Source: Lactobacillus equicursoris DSM 19284 = JCM 14600 = CIP 110162 | GTDB lineage: Bacteria; Bacillota; Bacilli; Lactobacillales; Lactobacillaceae | DNA: 58,279 bases | Direction: 5' to 3' | Assembly: GCF_001434815.1 (NCBI RefSeq) | Contig: NZ_AZDU01000006.1 | Coordinates: 1 to 58,279 of the forward strand | Shown here: in pieces, positions 41,416-49,978 of the stretch | Layout: each line of letters starts with the position of its first letter | How positions within the stretch are numbered: position 1 is the stretch's first letter | Notes under the pieces: model-generated | Seen by the model: only the letters and a program-made list of their open reading frames with translations | What the model was told of the DNA's origin: nothing | The model's database searches: none | Translations under genes and position numbers: made by a program

Positions 41416-42588
41416 ATGACAAACTATTACACTTCAGGCGAATTTGCCAAGCGGGCCCACGTGTCCGTCAGAACGATCCGCTACTACGACCAGCAGAATT
41501 TGCTCAAGCCCTCGACCCGGAGTAAGGGTGGGGCCAGGCGCTATAGTGACGCTGACTTTGCCAAACTTCAGCAGATCCTGCTCCTAAAGTACCTGGGCTT
41601 TTCCTTAGGAGAAATCCGGGGGCTGACCCTGGGGACGAATGACCGCCAGCGCCTGCTGGATTCTCTTCAAATCCAGCGCCGGTTGGTAGAGGAGCGGATC
41701 GAGGAGATGACGGCTGTTGAAGCTGCCATCAACTCAACTACCCAAACTCTAGAAGCCGGCCGGCCAGTTGACTGGAGCCAGATGCTTAAGCTGCTCAATG
41801 TCTCGGTTATGACCCAGAGCCTCAAGACCCAGTATCAAAACGCTACTAATATTTCTGCCCGGATCCGCCTGCACCGGGACTATTCTCTCAACCATGAGGG
41901 CTGGTTTCCCTGGCTCTTTAGGCAGTTGGACCTGGCCCCAAATTTGAAAATTTTGGAAATTGGCTGCGGCAATGGGGAACTCTGGGCTGCTAACCATGCC
42001 CACTTGCCGGATAATTGCGAAATTATCTTGACTGACATTTCCGAAGGGATGCTGGCTGACGCCAAAAAAGAAATTGGTGAAGATGACCGCTTTTCTTATC
42101 AGCGTTGCGACGCTGCTCAGCTGCCCTTTGCAAGCGAAGAGTTTGACTTGGTAGTTGCCAACCACATGCTGTTTTACTGCAGCAATATCCCCCAAGTCTT
42201 AAAGGAAGTCCGCCGGGTCTTGAAAAAAGGCGGCCGCTTTTGCGCCTCAACTTATAGCAAGCGCCACATGCACGAAATTACCGACCTGGTTCAAGATTTC
42301 AACCCCCAAATCGTCTTGTCTTCTGTTAAGCTCTATGACAAGTTTGGCTTGGACAATGGAGAAGAGATCTTGGCTCCCTTTTTTGACCAAGTGACCTGCC
42401 GGCGCTATGAAGACGCGATTGAATTAGATGTGGCGGAACCGGTCATCTCTTATATCTTGTCTTGCCATGGCAACCAGACTGCCTTGCTTTTAGACCGCTA
42501 CCAGGAATTCAAGCAATTTGTTGAAGAGCAAGTTGCTGGCGGCTTTCATATCAGTAAAGATGCTGGGGTCTTCATCTGCTGCAAATAG
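41416..42588 (+). CDS. MerR-family regulator fused to a SAM-dependent methyltransferase
   Basis: A 390-residue fusion. Residues 1-70 are a MerR winged-helix DNA-binding domain (YTSGEFAKRAHVSVRTIRYY, then LLKPSTRSKGGARRYSDADF). A helix corresponding to the MerR dimerisation coil spans about 75-115. Residues about 140-390 are a class I methyltransferase with motif I ILEIGCGNGELW (Glu181-Gly186) and the acidic loop LPFASEEFDLVVANHML. The ATG at 41416 follows AGAAAGGAG. In place of a ligand-binding domain it carries an enzyme fold, so its effector may be SAM or the methyltransferase substrate. The rml operon, with a MerR-style promoter, follows 180 bp downstream. Confidence 0.9.
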   Translation: MTNYYTSGEFAKRAHVSVRTIRYYDQQNLLKPSTRSKGGARRYSDADFAKLQQILLLKYLGFSLGEIRGLTLGTNDRQRLLDSLQIQRRLVEERIEEMTAVEAAINSTTQTLEAGRPVDWSQMLKLLNVSVMTQSLKTQYQNATNISARIRLHRDYSLNHEGWFPWLFRQLDLAPNLKILEIGCGNGELWAANHAHLPDNCEIILTDISEGMLADAKKEIGEDDRFSYQRCDAAQLPFASEEFDLVVANHMLFYCSNIPQVLKEVRRVLKKGGRFCASTYSKRHMHEITDLVQDFNPQIVLSSVKLYDKFGLDNGEEILAPFFDQVTCRRYEDAIELDVAEPVISYILSCHGNQTALLLDRYQEFKQFVEEQVAGGFHISKDAGVFICCK

Positions 42589-42689
42589 GGGGTAGCTGTG
42601 CAGGTGATGAATATCGCCTTGGCTGCGTAATTTTTCCATCTCAAGTCCTTAAAGCTTTTTAAAAAACGACAGTTATTTTATTTTCTCTA

Positions 42690-42720
42690 TTGAAGGTGAC
42701 GTAACGTAATGTTTTATACT
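42690..42720 (+). promoter_or_regulatory. rmlB promoter with 19-bp spacer, MerR-type candidate
   Basis: TTGAAG (42690-42695), exactly 19 bp, TATACT (42715-42720). The spacer holds the near-palindromic AACGTAATGTT and repeated ACGT. A 19-bp spacer is the hallmark of promoters untwisted by MerR regulators. The remaining 180-bp gap has no gene. Confidence 0.5.
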
Positions 42721-42767
42721 CTAAGTCAGCAAGTAAAAATGATTAGTTGAACTTGGAGGTTCATTTT

Positions 42768-43805
42768 ATGAAAGTTATCGTTACCGGTGGTGCCGGCTTT
42801 ATCGGCTCCAACTTTGTCTTCTACATGATGAAGAAGCACCCAGACTACAAGATCATCTGCCTGGACAAGCTGACTTACGCGGGCAACTTGTCAACTTTGA
42901 AGGATGTCATGGATAAGCCAAACTTCCGCTTTGTCAAGCTGGACATCTGTGACCGTGAAGGTGTCTACAAGCTCTTCGAAGAAGAACACCCGGACGTTGT
43001 GGTCAACTTTGCCGCAGAAAGCCATGTTGACCGGTCAATCGAAAACCCAGAAATCTTCCTGCAAACCAACATCATCGGGACGTCTGTCTTGATGGATGCC
43101 TGCCGCAAGTACGGGATCAAGCGTTACCACCAAGTTTCAACTGATGAAGTTTACGGTGACCTGCCACTGGACCGGCCAGACCTCTTCTTCCACGAAGACA
43201 CGCCGCTCCACACTTCCAGCCCATATTCTTCATCCAAGGCCAGCGCTGACCTCTTAGTTGGGGCTTACGGCAGAACCTATGGCCTGCCGGTAACTATTTC
43301 CCGTTGCTCCAACAACTACGGCCCTTACCAATTCCCAGAAAAGCTGATTCCATTGATGATTCAGCGGGCTTTGGACGACAAGCACCTTCCAGTTTACGGT
43401 GAAGGGCAAAACGTCCGCGACTGGCTCTACGTTGAAGACCACTGCAAGGCCATTGACCTCATCTTGGAAAAGGGGACGGTTGGTGAAGTCTACAACATCG
43501 GTGGTCACAACGAAATGCACAACATCGACATCGTTAAGCTGATCTGCGATTACTTGGGCAAGCCATACTCCTTGATCGAACACGTTACTGACCGTAAGGG
43601 CCACGACCAACGCTACGCCATCGACCCAACCAAGATTCACGAAGAACTGGGCTGGCTGCCAGAAACCATGTTCAAGGACGGGATCAAGAAGACCATCCAA
43701 TGGTACCTGGACAACAAGGAATGGTGGGAAAACATCATCTCTGGCGACTACCAAAACTACTACCAGGAAATGTACGGTAAGAAGCAAGTTTTAGACGAAA
43801 AATAA
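42768..43805 (+). CDS. rmlB: dTDP-glucose 4,6-dehydratase
   Basis: Second enzyme of dTDP-L-rhamnose synthesis, converting dTDP-glucose to dTDP-4-keto-6-deoxyglucose. The 345-residue product has the NAD-binding Rossmann loop [12 protein letters not shown], the STDEVYGDL motif and the YSSSKASAD catalytic Tyr/Lys pair of the extended SDR family. The true start is ATG 42768 after TTGGAGG; an upstream TTG in frame overlaps that signal. It is the first gene of rmlBACD. The operon's codon use is strongly biased, as for highly expressed genes. Confidence 0.97.
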   Translation: MKVIVTGGAGFIGSNFVFYMMKKHPDYKIICLDKLTYAGNLSTLKDVMDKPNFRFVKLDICDREGVYKLFEEEHPDVVVNFAAESHVDRSIENPEIFLQTNIIGTSVLMDACRKYGIKRYHQVSTDEVYGDLPLDRPDLFFHEDTPLHTSSPYSSSKASADLLVGAYGRTYGLPVTISRCSNNYGPYQFPEKLIPLMIQRALDDKHLPVYGEGQNVRDWLYVEDHCKAIDLILEKGTVGEVYNIGGHNEMHNIDIVKLICDYLGKPYSLIEHVTDRKGHDQRYAIDPTKIHEELGWLPETMFKDGIKKTIQWYLDNKEWWENIISGDYQNYYQEMYGKKQVLDEK

Positions 43806-43821
43806 GGAAGCAGGAGAGAAA

Positions 43822-44706
43822 ATGAAGGGAATTATTTTGGCTGGTGGGTCAGGCACCCGCCTTTACCCATTGACTTTAGTAACCAGTAAGCAGCTGTTGC
43901 CAGTTTATGACAAGCCAATGATCTACTACCCACTGTCAACCTTGATGCTGGCCGGGATCAAGGATATCTTGGTCATCTCTACGCCAGCTGACACTCCGCG
44001 CTTTAAGGAGCTTTTAGGCGACGGGTCTCAATTCGGCATCAAGCTCTCCTACAAGGTGCAGCCAAGTCCAGACGGCCTGGCTCAAGCCTTCACCCTGGGG
44101 GAAGACTTTATCAACGGCGAACCATGTGCCATGGTTTTGGGCGACAACATCTTCTACGGCAACGGCTTTACCGACCTTTTGGAAAAAGCTGCTCGTGACG
44201 CCGAAGCTGGCAAGGCAACCGTCTTTGGCTACTACGTCAACGATCCAGAACGCTTTGGCGTGGTTGACTTTGATGAAAACGGCAAGGCCATTTCCATCGA
44301 AGAAAAGCCAGAACACCCAAAGAGCAACTACGCCGTTACGGGCCTTTACTTCTACCCAGCTGGCGTGAGTGAAAAAGCTGCCCAGGTTAAGCCAAGTGCC
44401 CGGGGCGAAGTGGAAATCACCACTTTGAACGAGATGTACTTAAACGCCGGCAACCTCGGCGTACAGCTGCTGGGCCGGGGCTACGCCTGGCTGGACACCG
44501 GGACCATGCAGAGCCTGGTTGACGCTTCCAACTTTGTCAAGATGGTGGAAGAGCGGACCAGCGTAAGCATCTCCGCCCCAGAAGAAATTGCCTACGTGCA
44601 CGGCTGGATCGACGAAGCTAAGTTGCTGGAAGCGGCCAAGCACTACGGCAAGAGCCCTTACGGCAAGCACTTAAAGGCCGTTGCTGAAGGCAAGCTCAAG
44701 TACTAA
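43822..44706 (+). CDS. rmlA: Glucose-1-phosphate thymidylyltransferase
   Basis: First committed enzyme of the pathway, making dTDP-glucose from glucose-1-phosphate and dTTP. The 294-residue product has the nucleotidyltransferase signature [16 protein letters not shown], the [17 protein letters not shown] segment, the VLGDNIFYG metal site and [10 protein letters not shown]. It follows rmlB after 16 bp with AGGAAGCAGGAG upstream. Length and motifs are typical of RmlA (RfbA-type). Confidence 0.97.
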   Translation: MKGIILAGGSGTRLYPLTLVTSKQLLPVYDKPMIYYPLSTLMLAGIKDILVISTPADTPRFKELLGDGSQFGIKLSYKVQPSPDGLAQAFTLGEDFINGEPCAMVLGDNIFYGNGFTDLLEKAARDAEAGKATVFGYYVNDPERFGVVDFDENGKAISIEEKPEHPKSNYAVTGLYFYPAGVSEKAAQVKPSARGEVEITTLNEMYLNAGNLGVQLLGRGYAWLDTGTMQSLVDASNFVKMVEERTSVSISAPEEIAYVHGWIDEAKLLEAAKHYGKSPYGKHLKAVAEGKLKY

Positions 44707-44742
44707 TTTTTGGATTTTTTTAAAAAGAAAGAAGATATCAAA

Positions 44743-45351
44743 ATGGGTCAAATTAAAGTTGAAAAGAACGTCGGCGGCATCGAAGGCTTGGCAGTCATCA
44801 CTCCAACCGTTCACGGGGACGACCGCGGCTACTTCATGGAAACCTACAACGAAAACGACATGAAAGAAGCTGGCTTTGACATTAACTTTGTCCAAGACAA
44901 CCAATCTTCATCAACTAAGGGCGTTTTGCGCGGCCTGCACTTCCAAAAGCACTTCCCACAATGCAAGCTGGTTCGTGCTGTTCGCGGTGACGTTTTTGAC
45001 GTGGCCGTTGACCTCAGAAGCGACTCTAAGACTTACGGCAAGTGGTACGGGGTTGAACTGACCGCTGAAAACAAGAAGCAATTCTTGATTCCAGAAGGCT
45101 TTGCCCACGGCTTCCTGGTCTTGAGCGACGTGGCAGAATTCTGCTACAAGGTTAACGACTTCTGGCACCCTAACGATGAAGGCGGCATGGCTTGGAACGA
45201 CCCAGAAATCGGCATCGAATGGCCAAAATTGGTCGGCCAATACCCAGGCTCCGCTGACGCCAGCGGCTACTCCTTGGAAGACGGCACTAAGCTGACCTTG
45301 TCTGACAAGGACCAAAAGTGGCTGGGCATCAAGGATACCTTTAAGTTCTAA
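44743..45351 (+). CDS. rmlC: dTDP-4-dehydrorhamnose 3,5-epimerase
   Basis: Third pathway enzyme, a cupin of 202 residues. Family landmarks are DDRGYFMETY, the catalytic-His segment GVLRGLHFQ, and IPEGFAHGFLVLSD. An open reading from TTG 44710 is possible, but the ATG at 44743 matches the family N terminus and has AAAGAAGA upstream. It lies third in rmlBACD, 36 bp after rmlA. Confidence 0.95.
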   Translation: MGQIKVEKNVGGIEGLAVITPTVHGDDRGYFMETYNENDMKEAGFDINFVQDNQSSSTKGVLRGLHFQKHFPQCKLVRAVRGDVFDVAVDLRSDSKTYGKWYGVELTAENKKQFLIPEGFAHGFLVLSDVAEFCYKVNDFWHPNDEGGMAWNDPEIGIEWPKLVGQYPGSADASGYSLEDGTKLTLSDKDQKWLGIKDTFKF

Positions 45352-45371
45352 TTTTCAGGAGGAAAAAGTTA

Positions 45372-46346
45372 ATGAAGGTTTTCGTAACTGGCGTCAATGG
45401 CCAACTGGGCCACGACGTGATGAACGAATTGGCTAAGCGCGGCTACGAAGGCGTCGGCAGTGACCTTGCTCCAGAATACAGTGGGATCGCTGATGGCTCA
45501 GCTGTCACTGCTGCTCCTTACGTTTCTCTGGACATTACCGACGCTGCCGCTGTTGAAAAAGTGATCAAGGATGTCAACCCGGACGTGATCGTTCACTGTG
45601 CAGCCTGGACCGCGGTTGACCTGGCTGAAGACGACGACAAGGTTGCGGCTGTTCGCAAGGTCAACACTGATGGTACCCAAAACATTGCCAACGTAGCCAA
45701 GGAATTAGACGTGCCAATGGTTTACATCTCTACTGACTACGTCTTTGATGGCCAGGGCACTACTCCATGGGACCCGGACTTCAAGGGCTACAAGCCAATG
45801 AACGTTTACGGGGAAACCAAGCTAGGCGGGGAACTTGCCGTATCTGAAACTTTGGACAAGTACTTTATCGTCCGGATCGCCTGGGTCTTCGGTTTGAACG
45901 GGAAGAACTTTATCAAGACCATGCTTAATGTGGGCAAGACTCATGATGAAGTCAAGGTGGTCAGCGACCAAATCGGTACGCCAACTTATACTTTAGACCT
46001 GGCCCGCCTTTTAGTCGACATGATCGAAACCGACAAGTACGGCTACTACCACGCTACTAACGCTGAATTGCCGGAAACGGCCAGCGGCTATGATGAAAAT
46101 GGCACTAAGACCGGCTACATCAGCTGGTACGATTTCACCAAGGAAATCTACCGCCAGGCTGGCTACAAGACCAAGGTGACCCCAGTTACTACGGAAGAAT
46201 ACGGCCTCTCTAAGGCAGTGCGGCCATTTAACTCCCGTTTGGACAAGAGCAAGCTGGAAAAGAACGGCTTTAAGCCGTTGCCAACTTGGCCAGACGCGGT
46301 GCACCGCTACCTGGAAGCTTTAAAGGCTGACGGTTTCTTTGACTAA
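45372..46346 (+). CDS. rmlD: dTDP-4-dehydrorhamnose reductase
   Basis: Last step, NADPH-dependent reduction to dTDP-L-rhamnose. The 324-residue SDR protein has the Rossmann loop VTGVNGQLGHDV, the CAAWTAVDLAEDD segment, YISTDYVFDG and the catalytic YGETKLGGE. Its C-terminal segment (SRLDKSKLEKNGFKPLPTW) is typical of RmlD. CAGGAGG precedes the ATG and a strong terminator follows. With a rhamnosyltransferase-like gene at 30060-31241, the product probably feeds the neighbouring polysaccharide. Confidence 0.96.
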   Translation: MKVFVTGVNGQLGHDVMNELAKRGYEGVGSDLAPEYSGIADGSAVTAAPYVSLDITDAAAVEKVIKDVNPDVIVHCAAWTAVDLAEDDDKVAAVRKVNTDGTQNIANVAKELDVPMVYISTDYVFDGQGTTPWDPDFKGYKPMNVYGETKLGGELAVSETLDKYFIVRIAWVFGLNGKNFIKTMLNVGKTHDEVKVVSDQIGTPTYTLDLARLLVDMIETDKYGYYHATNAELPETASGYDENGTKTGYISWYDFTKEIYRQAGYKTKVTPVTTEEYGLSKAVRPFNSRLDKSKLEKNGFKPLPTWPDAVHRYLEALKADGFFD

Positions 46347-46353
46347 GTAATAT

Positions 46354-46389
46354 CAAAAGGCACTGGATGAAAAATCCGGTGCCTTTTGA
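46354..46389 (+). terminator. Terminator of the rml operon
   Basis: Stem CAAAAGGCACTGGAT/ATCCGGTGCCTTTTG with one G-T pair and loop GAAAA. Confidence 0.9.
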
Positions 46390-46569
46390 TTTGGATGAGG
46401 AAAAAGTCTGCTAGTGAAGGGCTAAAGCCGCTTACGGCGGTCGTTCAAACAGCGTCAAGAATAAAATTCTGGATAGTCAGCGGTTAATGCTGATTTTCTT
46501 GAGTTAAATCAAGGAAAAGCTAAGCTGGTCAGTTTACAATAGTCTTATCCTAAAGATGAGGTGACTCAA

Positions 46570-46995
46570 ATGACTGAACAAGACAAGCTGAAAGACCGGC
46601 TGACGCCAATGCAATATGCCGTGACCCAAAACGCAGCAACTGAACCGCCTTATACCGGCGAGTACGACGACTTCTTTGAAAAAGGGATTTACGTCGATGT
46701 AGTCAGTGGGGAGGCCCTTTTTTCCTCTTTGGATAAGTACAATTCTGGCTGCGGCTGGCCAGCCTTTACCAAGCCGCTTACCAAACTTACCCAGCGCCGG
46801 GACCAGTCTTTTGGCATGGAAAGAATTGAAGTTCGCAGCCGCCAGGCTGATTCCCATCTGGGCCATGTCTTTACCGACGGTCCCTTGGACAAGGGGGGCT
46901 TGCGCTATTGTATCAACTCCGCTGCCCTCAAGTTTATTCCTTATGACCAGCTGGAAGCAGCCGGCTATGGTGAATACAAGGAACTGTTTAATTAA
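46570..46995 (+). CDS. msrB: Peptide-methionine (R)-S-oxide reductase
   Basis: Repairs oxidised methionine (R-epimer) in proteins. The 141-residue product has the MsrB signatures [17 protein letters not shown] and the catalytic-cysteine segment [10 protein letters not shown] (Cys114). The start is ATG 46570, seven bases after GAGGTGA; an in-frame GTG at 46561 overlaps that signal. The zinc-binding CxxC pairs of some MsrBs are absent, as in many lactobacillar forms. It is monocistronic and convergent with the following genes. Confidence 0.95.
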   Translation: MTEQDKLKDRLTPMQYAVTQNAATEPPYTGEYDDFFEKGIYVDVVSGEALFSSLDKYNSGCGWPAFTKPLTKLTQRRDQSFGMERIEVRSRQADSHLGHVFTDGPLDKGGLRYCINSAALKFIPYDQLEAAGYGEYKELFN

Positions 46996-47067
46996 AATTG
47001 GAAAAATTATGTAGCCAAGTTAAAAAATATAAAAGACAAACAATACAAGTCAGACAATATAAGACAA

Positions 47068-47098
47068 AAAATCCCAAGATCATTGATCTTGGGATTTA
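47068..47098. terminator. Bidirectional terminator between msrB and the oxidoreductase gene
   Basis: Stem AAATCCCAAGATC/GATCTTGGGATTT with loop ATT; T-rich on the plus strand and A-rich upstream, so it can work both ways. Confidence 0.85.
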
Positions 47099-47121
47099 TT
47101 TTATGTGCCTGTGATTTTAGT

Positions 47122-48081
47122 CTAGCCGTTTTGTGCGTCATTTAAAACCTGGATGACCTCCAGACTGTGCTGGAAGGCCCGGTCGCAGGCCAGTTGGTCG
47201 CGGTTATCCATCATTTGAACAAAAGCTGCAAATTCCGGAATCATCCGGTGCTTGACGGAGAGCTTTTTCTCCTCATCTTGTCCTTCACCTAGGTCCAGCC
47301 GGTAGGAAGCAAGAGCCCCAGGGCTGCCAGCAAAGGAGATGAAGCCCTTCTCCCCGGCAATTAGGGATTGGTTCTTGAAAAAGGCTTGGGAGTCTTTGGC
47401 CGCGGTTAGAGTGGCCTGCTTGTCTTCGTAAGTCAAAATTAAGATACCAGAAGTGTCCACGTTCTTTTGCATGTTTGGATAGTAGTGGACAGCCTTTGGG
47501 GCTCCAAACAAGTCGGTTGCCAAGTGGATGTTGTAGACGTTTAAGTCAAGGAGGGCCCCGCCGCCCAGCTTGGGGTTAAAGGCAGGCAAGATTTCCCCTT
47601 GCAAAAAGGCATCGTAGCGAGAGGAGTACTGGGTGTAGTTGAGGCTGACCACGTGGACGGGTCCGATTTTTGCCAGGTCTTTCTTCAAGGTCTGGAAATT
47701 AGGCAAGTACACCGTGGTGATGGCTTCTGCGATCAAGCCGCCGTGCTCGTCTGCCGTCTTCTTTAGATCCAGCGCCTCATCAGGCGTAAAGACAAAGGGC
47801 TTTTCACAGATAACGTTCTTGCCGGCTTCGAGGCTGTCTCGGCACATCTGGTAGTGCATGGATGGAGGAGTTGCCACGTAAACCGTATCAACGTCTGGAT
47901 CTTTTAGCATTTCCAAGTAGTCGTCATAGCACTTATGGATATGATATTTCTTTGCTAAATCTTGGCCCACCTGGGCTGACCGCTTGGTGGTGGCGATGGC
48001 AGCTAATTCTAGCCCCGGGATGGGCAAGGCTGTTAAAAAGTCGTGGACGATTTTGCCGCTGCCGATAATGCCTAATTTCAT
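47122..48081 (-). CDS. Gfo/Idh/MocA-family NAD(P)-dependent oxidoreductase
   Basis: Cytoplasmic dehydrogenase of 319 residues. It has an N-terminal Rossmann loop (LGIIGSGKIVHDFL), the family motif CEKPF (Lys in the catalytic position) and a C-terminal substrate domain with GGGALLDLNVYNIH. The substrate is probably a sugar, polyol or related compound, but the family is too broad to say more. AAAGGAAAAGG precedes the ATG. A lipoprotein gene lies 39 bp upstream on the same strand and may share its promoter. Confidence 0.9.
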   Translation of the reverse strand: MKLGIIGSGKIVHDFLTALPIPGLELAAIATTKRSAQVGQDLAKKYHIHKCYDDYLEMLKDPDVDTVYVATPPSMHYQMCRDSLEAGKNVICEKPFVFTPDEALDLKKTADEHGGLIAEAITTVYLPNFQTLKKDLAKIGPVHVVSLNYTQYSSRYDAFLQGEILPAFNPKLGGGALLDLNVYNIHLATDLFGAPKAVHYYPNMQKNVDTSGILILTYEDKQATLTAAKDSQAFFKNQSLIAGEKGFISFAGSPGALASYRLDLGEGQDEEKKLSVKHRMIPEFAAFVQMMDNRDQLACDRAFQHSLEVIQVLNDAQNG

Positions 48082-48120
48082 CTGGTGCCTTTTCCTTTCT
48101 TTTTTATTTTGATTTAAAAA

Positions 48121-48870
48121 TTACTTGTTCAGCTTAGTGATGTCAACTGAGTTCTTCTTCACCTTTTCCGGCAAGCTCAATTTCTTTCCTTGGTTAATCT
48201 TTAAAAGAGACAACTTGGTCGTGGTCGATTTTTGCTTGCCTTGAGGCTGGTACTTGGCGGTCAATTTGACTCCGGTCAGGCGGCCCTTTTTATTTAGCAG
48301 GATCGTCATCTTGATCCGCTTGATGGTCGCCTTGACCATGCTAGCATCGCTGGTCAAAGTTGCCAGGCCGTCTTTTTCCGTGATGTCCTGCCACAAGTTT
48401 TTATTTTTACCTGTGTAGGTTAGCTTGTAGCCAGAAGCGGTAGAAGCTACCTTAAACAGCTTGGCTGACTGCTTGCTTAAATAGAGCTGGTCCATCTTCT
48501 TGATGGTGGCCTGGAACTGCTTAATGGTGGTATATTGGCTCAGCTTTGCCTTGTACCAGGCAGCTTGCTTTCCCTTGAAGTACTTAACGTAGGCGTAGTT
48601 GCCTTGCACCCACATGTTGATGGTCTGGTCGCCTTTTTCCGTTAGTTTGGTCTTCATTAAAAAGGGTGACCGCTGGTAGCTGACTTGACCGTAGAAGTGC
48701 TCGCTGCTGGATTTTTCGTCCAGCTGCAGCTGGAAGTTTTGGATGTCGGTCTTTTGGGCCTTTTTTAAAAGCGACTGGCTGCTAGGCTGGCTGCAGCCGG
48801 TTAGCATGAATAGTGCTAAAAATATCCCGGCAAACAGGCTTAAAAACTTGCCTTTTTTCTTACTTATCAT
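48121..48870 (-). CDS. Lipoprotein of unknown function
   Basis: A secreted 249-residue protein with a lipoprotein signal peptide: basic ISKKKGK, hydrophobic core, lipobox LTGC. The external part is Lys-rich beta-like sequence (HFYGQVSYQRSPFLMKTKLT, WVQGNYAYVKYFKGKQAAWY), similar in style to DUF6612-type lipoproteins of lactobacilli. AAAGGAGG precedes the ATG. It probably sits on the outer membrane face as a binding or folding factor; no function is established. Confidence 0.8.
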   Translation of the reverse strand: MISKKKGKFLSLFAGIFLALFMLTGCSQPSSQSLLKKAQKTDIQNFQLQLDEKSSSEHFYGQVSYQRSPFLMKTKLTEKGDQTINMWVQGNYAYVKYFKGKQAAWYKAKLSQYTTIKQFQATIKKMDQLYLSKQSAKLFKVASTASGYKLTYTGKNKNLWQDITEKDGLATLTSDASMVKATIKRIKMTILLNKKGRLTGVKLTAKYQPQGKQKSTTTKLSLLKINQGKKLSLPEKVKKNSVDITKLNK

Positions 48871-48893
48871 GTGATCAGCCTCCTTTGCCTATA

Positions 48894-48923
48894 ATTTTAG
48901 CAAATTGGCGGGGGATTGGTAAA
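48894..48923 (-). promoter_or_regulatory. Promoter of the lipoprotein gene
   Basis: Minus strand TTTACC (48923-48918), 18 bp, TAAAAT (48899-48894) with TGC before the -10. Confidence 0.55.
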
Positions 48924-48962
48924 ATTGAGGCTAGAAAATTCGCTTTTTTTCGGTCAAAGACT

Positions 48963-48990
48963 TTGAAAAGCGGGCGATAGGCCGTATAAT
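48963..48990 (+). promoter_or_regulatory. Promoter of gpmA
   Basis: TTGAAA (48963-48968), 16 bp, TATAAT (48985-48990), 38 bp upstream of the ATG. Confidence 0.75.
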
Positions 48991-49028
48991 ATTTAGTGAA
49001 ACGTTTAATTTGCTAAAGGAGATTTTTC

Positions 49029-49718
49029 ATGTCTAAATTAGTTTTAATCCGTCACGGTCAAAGTGAATGGAACCTTTCAAACCAATTTACTGGTTGGGTT
49101 GACGTTAACCTTTCAGACAAGGGTGTTGAAGAAGCAAAGAAGGCTGGTCGTTTGATCAAGGAAGCTGGTTTGGAATTTGACCAAGCTTACACTTCAGTTT
49201 TGACTCGTGCCATCAAGACTTTGCACTTTGCATTGGAAGAAAGTGGCCAACTTTGGGTTCCAGAAACTAAGACCTGGAGACTGAACGAACGTCACTACGG
49301 CGCATTGCAAGGCTTGAACAAGGCTGAAACTGCTGAAAAGTACGGCGACGAACAAGTTCACATTTGGCGTCGTTCATACGACGTTTTGCCACCAGTTTTG
49401 GCAGACGACTCAGAATTCAGCCAAGCTAACGACCGTCGTTACGCAAACTTGGACCCACACATCGTTCCTAAGGCAGAAAACCTGAAGGTTACCTTGGACA
49501 GAGTTATGCCATTCTGGGAAGACCACATTGCTCCAGACCTGTTGGCTGGCAAGAACGTGATCATCGCAGCTCACGGTAACTCACTCCGTGCTTTGACCAA
49601 GTACATTGAAAACATCTCTGACGAAGACATCATGGATGTTGAAATGAAGACTGGTGAACCAGTTGTTTACACTTTCGACGACAAGTTGAACGTTGTAAGC
49701 AAGGAAAAGTTGGACTAA
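49029..49718 (+). CDS. gpmA: 2,3-bisphosphoglycerate-dependent phosphoglycerate mutase
   Basis: Glycolytic enzyme interconverting 3- and 2-phosphoglycerate. The 229-residue product has the catalytic [10 protein letters not shown] (phosphohistidine His9), [30 protein letters not shown] and the second catalytic His in [18 protein letters not shown] precedes the ATG. Codon use is strongly biased toward a few codons (GTT, GAA, AAG), as in the most highly expressed genes. It has its own promoter and terminator. Confidence 0.98.
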   Translation: MSKLVLIRHGQSEWNLSNQFTGWVDVNLSDKGVEEAKKAGRLIKEAGLEFDQAYTSVLTRAIKTLHFALEESGQLWVPETKTWRLNERHYGALQGLNKAETAEKYGDEQVHIWRRSYDVLPPVLADDSEFSQANDRRYANLDPHIVPKAENLKVTLDRVMPFWEDHIAPDLLAGKNVIIAAHGNSLRALTKYIENISDEDIMDVEMKTGEPVVYTFDDKLNVVSKEKLD

Positions 49719-49735
49719 TTCCTTCTTTCCTTAAG

Positions 49736-49763
49736 AAAGCAGAGATTGGCTCTGCTTTTTTTC
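49736..49763 (+). terminator. Terminator of gpmA
   Basis: Stem AAAGCAGAG/CTCTGCTTT with loop ATTGG, followed by a T run. Confidence 0.9.
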
Positions 49764-49978
49764 TTGCTCTTTTTTGCCTTTTAATCTTCTTTTTACCCAA
49801 AGTTGACACTGACTGTGGATAAATGTTAGCTTGTAAGAGAGAACTTAATTTTGATGACCATTAAAGGAAGGCTAGTTTTTACGATTTTAATAAGAAAACT
49901 AGAAATATGTTAAGCTAGCGGTACTTTTTTGCTACAATAAAGACTAATGTACATTTTTTGAATATAGGTAATTAGGCT

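Noticed and set aside
49814-49822. A perfect DnaA box, TGTGGATAA, upstream of the LCP gene
   Set aside because: It is single, without neighbouring boxes or AT-rich unwinding element, and about as frequent as expected by chance. No origin-type genes are near.
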